From positions 88,413,968 through 88,477,967 of the forward strand of contig CM024761.1 in NCBI GenBank assembly GCA_014218235.1: 64,000 nucleotides of DNA, given 5' to 3'. Positions within the stretch are counted from its first letter, which is position 1, and every line of letters begins with the position of its first letter. Origin of the DNA: Colocasia esculenta (taxonomy: Eukaryota > Streptophyta > Magnoliopsida > Alismatales > Araceae). Below the pieces are notes generated by a model. It was not told the origin of the DNA. It did not search any database and saw only the letters and a list, made by a program, of their open reading frames with translations. Both the position numbers and the translations under genes were made by a program. Shown here piece after piece: positions 35,059 through 45,971 of this stretch.

Positions 35059-38000
35059 ATGCTCCGCCGTTTCAAAAGTGACTTTATGTCCTTCCGTTAC
35101 GATGTGAATCCTTCCCTCACCGATTCACCTTCTCTCTCTCTTATCTCTTTCGACTTGAAAGCTTGTAAAACCATCATCGACTCTAGCATTCCTCTTCGTG
35201 CTTTCGAAGAATCTCTCTATTCCCGCTCAAATTTCTTGAGGGGTCATGTTCCTCCTTCTCCCACGATCCTCCAGAACCCTTCCTTGCAAGATTCCATGGC
35301 CGCTTTTGGGAGTTCCGACAGTGTGGGTGGCTACACCGCCACCTTCCTCACGGCAGATCGACTAGAGAGATATCAAGCAGTGAAGATCAACCTTCGTGGC
35401 AACAAGGAAGTGGACCTAGATGATCTGGAGAAGCATGGTATGCATAGTGTGGTCGAAGCTCTTCAGAGGTTGAAGTGGACGGTGATTTGTACTATTTCTG
35501 AACCAAGCTACCTGCAGTTGGCCAAGGCGTTTTACGCTTGTTTAAATCTAGAAGAAGATGATTCTCTTACCTCCCTAGTTAAAGGTAAATCCATTAATAT
35601 CACTCATGACCTATTGGAGAGGTTGTTTGGAGTATCTGTTGTAGGGCACAGTCTGGAAAATTACATAGATATCCATGCTAAGGGGCTAGGGATTATTGGA
35701 ACAGAGTATAAGAAGGACTGTAAGATTGACATCAACCACTTCAATGCGTTCAACAAAATTTTGCACTTCATAGTTTGTCAAATTTTGGTACCCAGAAGTG
35801 CTACCTTTTCTTCATGCACTAAACGAGATGCTGATGTGATGTTCTGGGCCATTCAGAAGCAAGATATCAACATGGCTCAGATTATAATAGAAAGGATGAA
35901 GTCTGTTACTAAAGTTATTTGGGACAAAAAGAACAAATTAGCAGTATCCCTTTTCTATGCCCATTTACTTACAAGAATTTGCAGTCATTTTGAAATTGAT
36001 TTGAAGGGTGAATTGATGGAGAAGATGGGTCAGCCCATTCGGACGAGAATTTTGAAGAAGAGTGGCTTTGCAATGGTAGGAAATGTGTGGACAAAGACCT
36101 CGGTGACAGAAGGAGAAGCCATCATTGGAGAAGCATCTGAAACTCCACCAGTTCAAGAAGAAGAAGTTGTAGTAAGAGAAGATGAGCCTCCTGCATCTGA
36201 AAGGGGGATTGAAGACATTGCACCAGAACTTATTGAGCCCGTTGGGAAACCTTCTGAAGGTGTGATCCTCCTCAAGTTTTTGAACCTATTGTTTTTCCAG
36301 AATCATTATTGATCAGTTGGCAAGTGTTGCTCAGACTGAGGGGGAGCATGAAGATACTCTTATTGAGGAAACCTCTATTGTTCAGGTTGCAGAAGTTATT
36401 GTTGAAGGAATTCAAGAAGAAGCTATTCCAATGGTTGTGGCACCAAGCCACTCTGAAGATGCTCTCATGGAGGATGCTCCTGCTTAGGGGGAGCCTGCTA
36501 CTCAGGGGGAGACAACTGCTAGTGCTCTTGCAGATCAGTTTCAGGAAGGTCTAGTTGAAGACACTTCGGATGAGGATGATGTGCCACTTGTCGGCTCTGG
36601 AGGAAAAGGTAAGGGTGTTGCCATAGGAATTCCCATGCTCACCAGTAAGGCACACTACAGATCCAGGAAGAAGAAGATTCATATGCATTTGGAGCCAATC
36701 ATTGCTAGACTAAATGCTCAAGGAGAGATCCTGTGCTCTTTGCAATCTGATGTAACTTCGATATTTCTCAGTCAGAACACTAAAGCCAAAGAGATTGGAG
36801 CAGTCAAATCTGAACTCCAGGATATAAGAAATTAATTGGGGAGTTTGAAACAATTGGTCACAGACCTGGGAGATTTTGTGAGGGTGTGCTTATCAGCTCC
36901 AGCCCCTCATGTTCCAACTGAATCAGTTCTAGTAGATGATGCTAGGCCATCCGGGCCTCCTGAACCAGCTGAGACAGTTGCAGGTCCATCGGGGCCATCT
37001 ATAGAGGAATCAAGGCCACCAAGCGCATCTGTTGAGGAATCAGGGCTACCAGGGCCATCAGTGGAAGAATCAGGGTCACCAGGGCCATCAGTGGAAGAAT
37101 CAGGGCCATCTATAGTTGCAGATGTTGAAGCTGGACAATCAGGGCCATCAGAGCAAGTGGAATCAGTGGCAGGACCATCTGGGCCTCAAGTTTTTGTAGA
37201 AGAAGCTGCTATGCCCCAAGGGCCTTCTGATCCTCCTAGTCTTGAGACTCCAGCCCCTTCCTCTCCACCTACCTCCTTCACTGCCCACCTGCTCCTGAAC
37301 CCACCAAGAAACCCCTTCCAAAACACATTTCTTCTCCTACTCCTTTCCCTGCTACCTCTTCTTCTTCCCCTATCCCTTCCTCTTCCATTCCTCCTCCAAC
37401 CTCTGAGGCACCTCCTGCCTCCTCTTCAGGTACCTCTTCTGCTGGTTCCTCCTCTGCTGGACCATCTACTCAACCTCCTACCCCTTCATCTTTTGACTCT
37501 CTTCATCCACCTACTCCACCATCTTTCATCACTCTCATTCCTGAGGGTGCCAGTATTATTCACCATACTGTGCAAGACATCAAGGATGAGTTTGAAGAAG
37601 CCATCCTCCGCACAGTTCTTTCTGTCTCTACCCATATTCATAGGACTGATTCCCAATCTTCTTCTAGTCTTGCCTCTAAGAAAAGGAAGACATATAAAGA
37701 ACTTGTTTTACCTTCATCTCAAGTTCTCTTTCCTCCTCTGTGGTACTCTCTTTCTATTGTCCACAGAAGAAAAACTCTTTATTCTAAATATCTCCAAAAG
37801 TGCACCTTTGTTGCCACTTTTGGTCTTCCCTACCTTAATCTATCTGAACATCTCAATATCATTCTTCCTATTTCTCTTATCCCTAAGCCTGACTAATCAA
37901 AAATCCTTTCCTCAGCTGAGTCCAAGACTGAGGATTAGTGGGCCAAGGCTAATAAAGCTGTCTACATAAATTTTGAGGTTGCCAAGGCCAACATTTTTCC

Positions 38001-38952
38001 ACCCTCAGACCACCCTCTCACCTTGTCTGAGTGGTTTGTTTGTCTGCATGGATCAACTTAGGGTCGCTTCATTTAGAAGGAGATCAAATTGATTGGGCAT
38101 TTCCAGATGTATCAAGACTATTGTTTTGTAAATTGCCTTCCAAAAGTTCAGCTTGGCCAGTTCAGGGCAGCCATTGCTCAGCTCCGCATATAAAATCCAG
38201 TCAATGTCCTTCTTCAGGTTGACTTCGCAACTTTAAAGATGCCTGAGGTTGTTTTTCTCCCTAAGTTACACTTTCTTCTTATGGACTCTGATGTGGGTCC
38301 TATCATCTTTGAGAGATATTCCAGGGTTATGGTGAGGATTTTTTTTCAGAGGGGAGCTACTCTTGCTTTTCACCGATTCTTGTTCAGAGAATACCAAAGA
38401 GGTTTCATCAAGTCTTCTGTTTTAGCTCCACTGCAAGCAAAATCTGAAAGATTTGTTAACTCTAACTGGTGTAGAGTCTATCATGAGTCAGCCCTTCAGC
38501 TTGAGAAGATGAATTGCTCCTTATCTTAGTCAAATCAATTGACTCTCACTTCCGAGAAGTTCATGGATCTCAACTCCATCAACTTGGTCTCAGATCCTTA
38601 TTCAATCTGGATTGAAAGATACAAGGTTTATGTAGCTCTGCAAAAGGATTTGTTTGCTCACAAGCTTCACTATCCTATCTCCATTCACAAATTCCTTCAG
38701 CATGCCAATTTTGGGACTGCTAGATTCTACAAATCAACACTCAGTAATCAGGAGTACACTAAATTCATTGAAGAGCAGAGACTACTCCACATTAAGAGAC
38801 ACAGTCTAGAGATGGAGCCATCATATGATATTAGTTGGGGTGTCTTTAGAGATCTTTTTGAAGAGCAGGAAATCAAAGCTTGGCAGCTTATTACTCACCA
38901 TGCTTCCCGTCTGTCTCCTGCCTTCTACATGTCTGCCCATACTAATGAATAA
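35059..38952 (+). pseudogene. Long extra ORF downstream of pol (Sirevirus aORF)
   Basis: Starts 128 bp after pol, in sense. Residues 1-400 form a globular region with LLERLFGVSVVGHS and VICQ/CQILVPRS...DVMFWAIQKQDINMAQ, resembling the putative plant transposon protein (Transposase_32) domain seen in extra ORFs of other plant retroelements. An acidic then Pro/Ser-rich middle follows, with repeats of the type GPSVEESG (about 36980-37120). A basic KKRKTYKEL lies near 37678. The C-terminal part (37970-38952) includes YCFVNCLPKVQLGQFRAAIA and WCRVYHESALQLEK. Two compensating frameshifts (near 36270 and 37290) and about seven stops break it. No signal peptide or obvious transmembrane helix, so an envelope role is not supported. 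Confidence 0.75.
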
Positions 38953-39009
38953 AATTTCCCACCTTGGCTCCCATTTATCTTTGTCTTTCTCTATTTCATC
39001 ATCTATTTA
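38953..39009 (+). other. Sirevirus 3' untranslated segment, before the nested insertion
   Basis: It continues at 48317 beyond the nested solo LTR, where TGACAAAAAGGGGGAG (48341) and CACCAAAAAGGGGGAG (48442) repeat the polypurine-type motif. Confidence 0.6.
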
Positions 39010-40128
39010 TGTAGCATCCCAAGAATTACAGTAATTGAAAATTTGAGATAAATAGAAAATATGACCACTTAATAATTTAAAACTACTTAAATACGTACAC
39101 ATTGTTATCCCAGATGTAAAAACACATCTAAAAATGTCGTAAAAATCATAGTTAGACTTTAAATAGTGTTCTCTAGTGACCCATAAAGAAATTTGGGCCA
39201 ATAAAAATCATTTGGTCTAGGTTTAAGAGTTATTGTGACTAATTATCCTAATTAGGAAACCAAGTCGAAAAACTGTTACCATGGAAATAAAACGTGATCA
39301 TAAATTAAATAGAAATGTTGGAGAGACTCAAAACATCATGCATTGATGACTCATTATCGGAATTGGGCCAATAGATCACTTTTGGCCCAACAATAAAATG
39401 GAGCAAGAAAAATAACCAGAAATTCATAACCCTAGATGAGCTGAAAATAGATAGAGGTAATTAGGGAAAATCCCAAGGCAATTAGCCTTTCTTGGCAACC
39501 CAAATTCGTGCCTAACCATGGTGGGAGGTTTCCTAAAACCTCACACACTCTTTTGGGGTGAGAAATCATCAAAAAATGGAAGGTGTTAACCCAAAACCGC
39601 AACCCTTCCTTCCCTACACCCAATGGGACTTCTAAAAACCCTAGATGCATATATAATTGTCATGAAACCCTAGGGGACGAAATTACAGATTGTTGGGGTC
39701 ATGGGAGGTTGTTCTTGAGCACCAAAGGTGGAGGAAATCGCCCCAACTCGGAGCCTTCTTCCCTATTGTGTCTACATCGAACTGTGCAGATAGCTCTTCT
39801 TGGAGTCGATCGAAGGTAGGCCAAACCATAACCAACACGTGCAAGACTTATACCCCTGGAAAGAGGGTTGAGTCTAGTTCCTAATCCCACTGGTATGCCC
39901 AATTTTCATCTAGTGAGTCGGGAGTATTAAGCGTTCTCCTCCAGGTGGTCAAAACTAGGGATTTCTGGAGAGCGAATCTTATTCAACTCCAAAGGTAGGT
40001 CATCTCCATGCCAAACTCTAATTAAACTTGTCCATGCTTACATCCATATATGTAGATCATGTTCTTACCATTTTCCCCAATTTTTATCTTGAGAGTTTCA
40101 CGAATTAAATCTTGCATGATCTTGACGC

Positions 40129-40133
40129 TGTAC
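40129..40133. repeat. Target-site duplication TGTAC, left copy
   Basis: TGTAC directly precedes the LTR at 40134 and recurs at 45967-45971. Perfect. Confidence 0.9.
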
Positions 40134-40870
40134 TGTTGGCCCTTTTGGTACGGCAGCAAGCTAACCTGGGGGGGTGAATAGGTTTTTCTGAAATCTGAAA
40201 TAGAAACTTAAACACAGAAATTAACACTTGAAGGTTTGGTTAGTTTAGTGTGATAAAAAGTAGTAGTGCGGAAGCAAATAAACAATCACACAAAAGACGC
40301 AAGGAATTTATCCTGGTTCGGCCCTTCCTATATGGAAGTCCTACATCTAGTCCCCAAGCAACCTCTTGGGATTTCACTAACCAAGGGTACAGTCCCCCTT
40401 AAGGACACTACAACACCCAGCACCCCAGTTGGTCTTCTTCTCTTTCCTGGGCAAGAAGGCAGTCCACTTCTTTTCTAGGCTCAGAAGCAAACCTACTGGT
40501 ACAAACCCCAGTGCGGTTCTGCTAGACACAAACCCCTAGCTGGGTTATACACTGTATACAGTCCTACAGCTGGACAGAAATCTTTCTTAGAAAAGAAAGA
40601 TCAGATTGAGAGTTGTTACAAGATGAACACTCAGGACTTAGCTCACAGTCACAGACTCTCCCCCAAGATTACAATGAGCACAAGGAGAATAAGAAGAGAG
40701 AAGAAAGAAAGCTTGAAAGCTCGAATGCTTCAAATGCTTGAACACTTCTTTTTGGGCTCAGGCTCTATCTCTCTTTTCCTTTGAGTGTATTTGGATTTCA
40801 GGTTCCTCACTGGTTGTACACTCCTTCAAAGATCTTCAGAAAAGCTCACTTGTGTTCTTCAACAATGCTT

Positions 40871-40883
40871 CATCTTTTATATG
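40871..40883 (-). promoter_or_regulatory. TATA box of the deleted copia 3' LTR
   Basis: Minus reading CATATAAAAGATG, a consensus TATA box. It is repeated at 44979-44991 in the 5' LTR and near 45-55 in the LTR fragment at the window start. Confidence 0.65.
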
Positions 40884-41329
40884 AGCAATTTAAATAAATC
40901 CGTTGAGGAGATCCATTGGAGTTCTAGCCGTTGCTCATGTTCTCTTTCTTCTGATATTTTGTGGTCTACGAGCTCTGCAAGCATAGGAGAAAGTGTTTAG
41001 TTAAAAGAGTGTTTCTATCAAAAAGGCTCATACCTCTATGTTTCCTGTTGCCACCCAGAAGTAGTAAGTAATCCCCTTTTTGTTGGCAGGAAAGAAGAGA
41101 TCTAGAAAGATAAGCAAAAAAGATCTCATGTCAGAAAGATAGAGGATTACGTAAATCAAGAATATTTGACTTTTTTCACTAGATGCCAAAAAAAATTTTG
41201 GAATATAAAGGAATTCTATGTTTAAAAGATGAAAACCATATTTCACTTATGAAATCCATGTTCTTTCAAAGGAATTCATGTTTTACAAAGGAATCCATAT
41301 TTCACTTACCAAATCCTTATGAGAGCGAA

Positions 41330-41535
41330 TCCTTATAGCAACGAATCCTTATGAGAGTGAATCCTTATAGCAGTGAATCCTTATGAGCGTGAATCCTTAT
41401 AGCAGTGAATCCTTATGAGAGCGAATCCTTATAGCAGTGAATCCTTATGAGAGCGAATCGTTATGAGAGCGAATCGTTATGAGAGCGAATCGATGTGAGA
41501 GCGAATCGATGTGAGAGCGAATCCTTATGGCAGTT
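41330..41535. repeat. Array of GAATCCTTATGAGAGC / GAATCGATGTGAGAGC units
   Basis: About a dozen 16-bp units alternate GAATCCTTATAGCAGT, GAATCCTTATGAGAGC, GAATCGTTATGAGAGC and GAATCGATGTGAGAGC. The other LTR carries an equivalent array (45440-45680) with a different order and number of variants, so the array rearranged after insertion. Confidence 0.85.
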
Positions 41536-41608
41536 TGTGAACTCAAATCGATGTATATTGAATGGACATCGATTTATCGTTTTAGTGCAAATCACATGGC
41601 AATAATGT

Positions 41609-41871
41609 CATAAATTTATATTTATTAGAAAATCATGATATTTAATTTATTATTAGAAAAATCATGGTATTAAATATATTTAATATTAATTAATCACATA
41701 AATTTATATTTATTAGAAAATCATGATATTTAATTTATTATTAGAAAAATCATGGTATTAATATATTTAATATTCAATTAATCACATAATTTATATTTAT
41801 TAGAAAATCATGATATTTAATTTATTATTAGAAAAATCATGGTATTAATATATTTAATATTCAATTAATCA
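41609..41871. repeat. Three 88-bp AT-rich tandem units in the 3' LTR
   Basis: CATAAATTTATATTTATTAG recurs at 41609, 41697 and 41785 (one base shorter there). The 5' LTR has a single unit (about 45763-45850). This explains most of the 127-bp length difference between the LTRs. Confidence 0.85.
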
Positions 41872-41986
41872 CATAAATTTATATTTATTAAAAGAACATG
41901 ATATTAAATATTTTTAATAATAATTAATTAAACATATATTTTGTTATCACCAAAATAAAAGGGTAAAATGTAGGAGTGGTTCAACA

Positions 41987-42415
41987 ATCTCCCCCTTTTT
42001 GGTGATGACGAAATTTATGGGAATTTTCTGACAAAAATATGTAAAGCATAGAAAATACAGAAAAATTCACAGATAATGCATACCATGCATACTCTCCCCC
42101 TTTTTGTCACAAACCAAAAAGGAAGGTTCTTACCATTGCATTCTCTCCCCTTTGTGAATGAAATTCTTACCATTGAGGGGTTCAACAATGATTGACATAA
42201 ATGAATAACTCCCCCTTAGTCTGTGCTCCCCCTGAATGAGAGATTCCACCTAAATGAAACTTGCAAATAATTGTTAGTAATAAAGACCAATTTAATTTTT
42301 GTGACTACTCTTTCTTCAGATGTGATTTGAATGAAGAGTCTGCAGTCACTCCTGCCTTGAGCATCCTTGGTTTTTGATGCTCCAAGGCTAACCTGCAAGT
42401 AAATTACTTAAAGGT
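41987..42415 (-). other. Polypurine tract and 3' leader of the deleted copia
   Basis: The minus reading AAAAAGGGGGAGAT abuts TGTTGAACC (41987-42000). The remaining stretch has no gene, and AAAAAGGGGGAGAGTATGC recurs near 42085-42105. The deletion that removed pol joins this leader to the end of gag near 42415. Confidence 0.75.
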
Positions 42416-44178
42416 AGGTACCCAAATCCTTTTGGGTCCTTGATGGTTAGACGCATGAAAATATCCTTTAGGGATCCAAACTAAGTGCCTTGTTGTGCAG
42501 GTGTTTACAGTGTGTCCTAGTTTATTGCAATGAGAACAACAATGAATATAGATTGTTTTATTGTTCTTATTTTCTTTGTACTGAGTTTTTAGAACGTGAT
42601 TTCTTTAAACTTTTTCTTTTAAAGGGGCCTTTTTTGGAACATCTTGGTTTCTTTTACAAATTTTGGTAGTCGATATTTTTCTGGAATCATGGCTTGTTTT
42701 CCTTTTTCTGGAGGTATGTATCCAAGCCCTTGTTTGTTATTTCCAGATTTTGATCCTTTTAACCATAGGACTAAAGATGTTTTCCCTTCAGTTAATTTTC
42801 TAACTAATTCTTTTAAATACATATTTTCTTCAGTTAGAGTTTTTAATTTTTCTTCTAACTCTAACTTCTCATTATTCTTGCTTTTTAAATCTTCATTTAA
42901 AAGATAATTTTTATCTTTACAATCTTTTAATTGTTCTTATAGTTGCTCCAATTCGGATTTACGATCATAATTGGTGTTTTCCAAGCAAGTAGAGTTGTTT
43001 TTCAGATTTTTTAGTTCTTTTACAACCCCCTTATGTTTTTCATACAGTTCATTAAAGACTTCTTCTAAGTCTTCTGATTTTGACCCTGAATCTGTGCAAG
43101 AATTAAAAAATGAGTCAGAATGTACCTCATCTAGTCCCACCATGAGGGCTAGATTTACCTGCTCCTTTTCGGAATATGAGCTCGATGATTCTGAGCTTGT
43201 GACCTCATCATTTTCCCAAGTAGCCGCCATGCCTCTTCTTTTAAATTTCTTGTGCTGCTTCTTGGGCTTCTCGGTTTGACTAGTCTTCTTGAGTCTTGGA
43301 CAATCCGGTCTCAGATGCCCAGGTTTTCTGAATTCATAGCAGACTGGTTCTTTCTCCTTTTTCTCCTTTCTTTGGATCCTTCTTGATCTGTTTTTCTTCT
43401 TCTTTAAAATCTTCTGAAGCTTGCACAGTACTTCATCAACATCATTATCTTCAGAATCTGCATTTTGGGAACTAGAAGAGGAAGAGGTGGAAGGAGCAGC
43501 TACAACCTTAAGAGCATCAGTACATTTCTTCTTAGATGAGCTTTCAGACAATCGCTCCATATTTATTTCATGTGCCATGAGAGAACCTATTAAATTATCA
43601 ATTGACAATTTGGTTAAATCATGGGCCTCTTCAATAGCAGTTACTTTAGGTGTTCATGAAATAGTTAAGGACTTAAGTATTTTTCTAACGGTTCCTTCAT
43701 TAGAAAGAATTTTTCCAAGAGAGTTTAAACCTACTACTATGCTTGAAAATCTATTATACATAGTAGTGATATTTTCGTTTTGAAGCATTTTAAATTGTTC
43801 GTATTATGAAACAAGAATATCTATCCTAGTTTGTTTCACTTTATCTGTTCCTTCATAAGTTATCTGCAGCTTATCCCATATTTCTTTGGCTGATTTACAT
43901 GCACATACTCTACTAAATTCTCTTTTGGATAAAGCACAACATAAGTAGTTCTTAGGTTTAAAGTTTAAAGATAATTTACTTTTATCTGCTGCTATAATGG
44001 CAATAGTGCCTGGAATAGGAACAATAACATGATCACCTACCTCGATTACCTGCCACAGATCAAAGTCTGTGCCTCGAATGAAGCATTACATTCTCATCTT
44101 CCAATATTGGTAGTCCTCTCCATCAAAGAATGGAGGTCTGGTGACTGATTGACCTTCAGCATATCCTTGAGCCGCCAT
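42415..44178 (-). pseudogene. gag: gag of the deleted copia
   Basis: ATG at 44178 starts MAAQGYAEGQSVTRPPFFDG, close to the gag start of the host Sirevirus (30090). Further blocks in order: KSAKEIWDKLQITYEGTDKV (about 43890), LMAHEINMERLSESSSKKK (about 43580), zinc knuckle CYEFRKPGHLRPDC (second Cys changed to Phe, about 43345-43305), a Glu/Ser-rich stretch, a coiled-coil-like Lys/Glu/Asn part, and a second knuckle followed by PKGFGYLP-type sequence near 42430. Stops (for example near 44080, 43805 and 43655) and small frameshifts break it. Confidence 0.8.
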
Positions 44179-44226
44179 GGATCTTCTCTAAGATCGTTAG
44201 ATCTTCTTGATTGATCAAAGAATCTC

Positions 44227-44238
44227 GCTTTGATACCA
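44227..44238 (-). other. Primer-binding site of the deleted copia
   Basis: Minus reading TGGTATCAAAGC, one change from the tRNA-iMet complement, two bases inside the 5' LTR. Confidence 0.85.
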
Positions 44239-44240
44239 CT

Positions 44241-45966
44241 TGTTGGCCCTTTTGGTACGGCAGCAAGCTAACCTAGGGGGGGTGAATAGGTTTTTCTGAA
44301 ATCTGAAATAGAAACTTAAACACAGAAATTAACACTTGAAGGTTTGGTTAGTTTAGTGTGATAAAGAGTAGTAGTGCGGAAGCAAATAAACAATCACACA
44401 AAAGACACAAGGAATTTTTCCTGGTTCAGCCCTTCCCACATGGAAGTCCTACATCCAGTCCCCAAGCAACCTCTTAGGATTTCACTAACCAAGGGTACAG
44501 TTCCCCTTAAGGACACTACAACACCCAGCACCCCAGCTGGTCTTCTTCTCTTTCCCGGGCAAGAAGGCAACCCACTTCTTTTCTAGGCTCAGAAGCAAAC
44601 CTACTGGTACAAACCCCAGTGCGGTTCTGCTAGACACAAACCCCTAGCTGGGTTATACACTGTATACAGTCCTACAGCTGGACAAAAATCTTTCTTAGAA
44701 AAGAAAGATCAGACTGAGAGCTATTACAAGATGAACACTCAGGACTTAGCTCACAGTCACAGACTCTCCCTTAAGATTACAATGAGCACAGGGAGAAAAA
44801 GAAGAGAGAAAAAAGGAAGCTTGAAAGCTCGAATGCTTCAAATGCTTGAACACTTCTTCTTGGGCTCAGGCTCTATCTCTCTTTTCCTTTGAGTGTATTT
44901 GGAGTTCAGATTCCTCACTGGTTGTACACTCCTTCAAAGATCTTCAGAAAAGCTCACTTGTGTTCTTCAGCAATGCTTCATCTTTTATATGAGCAATTTA
45001 AATAAATCCGTTGAGGAGATCCGTTGGGGTTCTAGCCGTTGCTCATGTTCTCTTTCTTCTGATATTTTGTGGTCTACGAGGTCTGCAAGCATATGAGAAA
45101 GTGTTTAGTTAAAAGAGTGTTTCTGTCAAAAAGGCTCATACCTCTATGTTTCCTGTTGCCACCCAGAAGTAAGTAATCCCCTTTTTGTTGGCAGGAAAGA
45201 AGAGATCAAAAAGATAAGCAAAAAAGATCTCCTGTCAGACAAATAGAGGATTACGCAAATCAAGAATATTTGACTTTTTTCACTAGATGCCAAAAAAAAT
45301 TTGGAATATAAGGAAATCTATGTTTAAAAGATCGAAACCATATTTCACTTATGAAATCCATGTTCTTTCAAAGGAATCCATGTTTTACAAAGGAATCTAT
45401 GTTTTACAAAGGAATCCATGTTTCACTAACCAAATCCTTATGAGAGCGAATCCTTATAACAGTGAATCCTTATAGCAGTGAATCCTTATGAGAGCGAATC
45501 CTTATAGCAATGAATCCTTATGAGAGTGAATCCTTATAGCAGTGAATCCTTATGAGAGCGAATCCTTATAGCAATGAATCCTTATGAGAGCGAATCGTTA
45601 TGAGAGCGAATCGATGTGAGAGCGAATCCTTATGAGAGCGAATCGATGTGAGAGCGAATCCTTATGAGAGCGTATCCTTATGGAAGTTTGTGAACTGAAA
45701 TCGATGTATATTGAATGGACATCGATTTATCGTTTTAGTGCAAATCATATGGCAATAATGTCATAAATTTATATTTATTAGAAAATCATGATATTTAATT
45801 TATTATTAGAAAAATCATGGTATTAAATATATTTAATATTCAATTAATCACATAAATTTATATTTATTAAGAAGAACATGATATTAATATATTTTTAATA
45901 ATAATTAATTAAACATATATTTTGTATCACCAAAATAAAAGGGTAAAATGTAGGAGTGGTTCAACA
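44241..45966 (-). repeat. 5' LTR of the deleted copia
   Basis: 1,726 bp, the same termini as 40134-41986. The TATA box (minus reading CATATAAAAGATG) is at 44979-44991. Confidence 0.92.
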
Positions 45967-45971
45967 TGTAC
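45967..45971. repeat. Target-site duplication TGTAC, right copy
   Basis: Perfect match to 40129-40133. Confidence 0.9.

Larger units (their letters stand above)
40134..41986 (-). repeat. 3' LTR of the deleted copia
   Basis: 1,853 bp. In plus orientation it runs TGTTGGCCC...GGTTCAACA. Apart from an expanded AT-rich tandem repeat it matches 44241-45966 closely, with about ten differences in the first 260 bp. Confidence 0.92.
40134..45966 (-). mobile_element. Internally deleted Sirevirus-type copia (minus strand)
   Basis: Two LTRs (5' LTR 44241-45966, 3' LTR 40134-41986 in element sense) flank a 2.25-kb interior with primer-binding site, gag and polypurine tract but no protease, integrase, RT or extra ORF. 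The perfect TGTAC duplication and closely similar LTRs mark it as the youngest resolvable insertion in the nest. It would have needed enzymes from a full-length relative if it moved in this form. Confidence 0.92.

Noticed and set aside
35059..38952. Calling the extra ORF an envelope gene
   Set aside because: No signal peptide, transmembrane helix or cysteine pattern is visible; the hydrophobic-looking frame at 37260-37960 arises from a frameshift out of the true frame.
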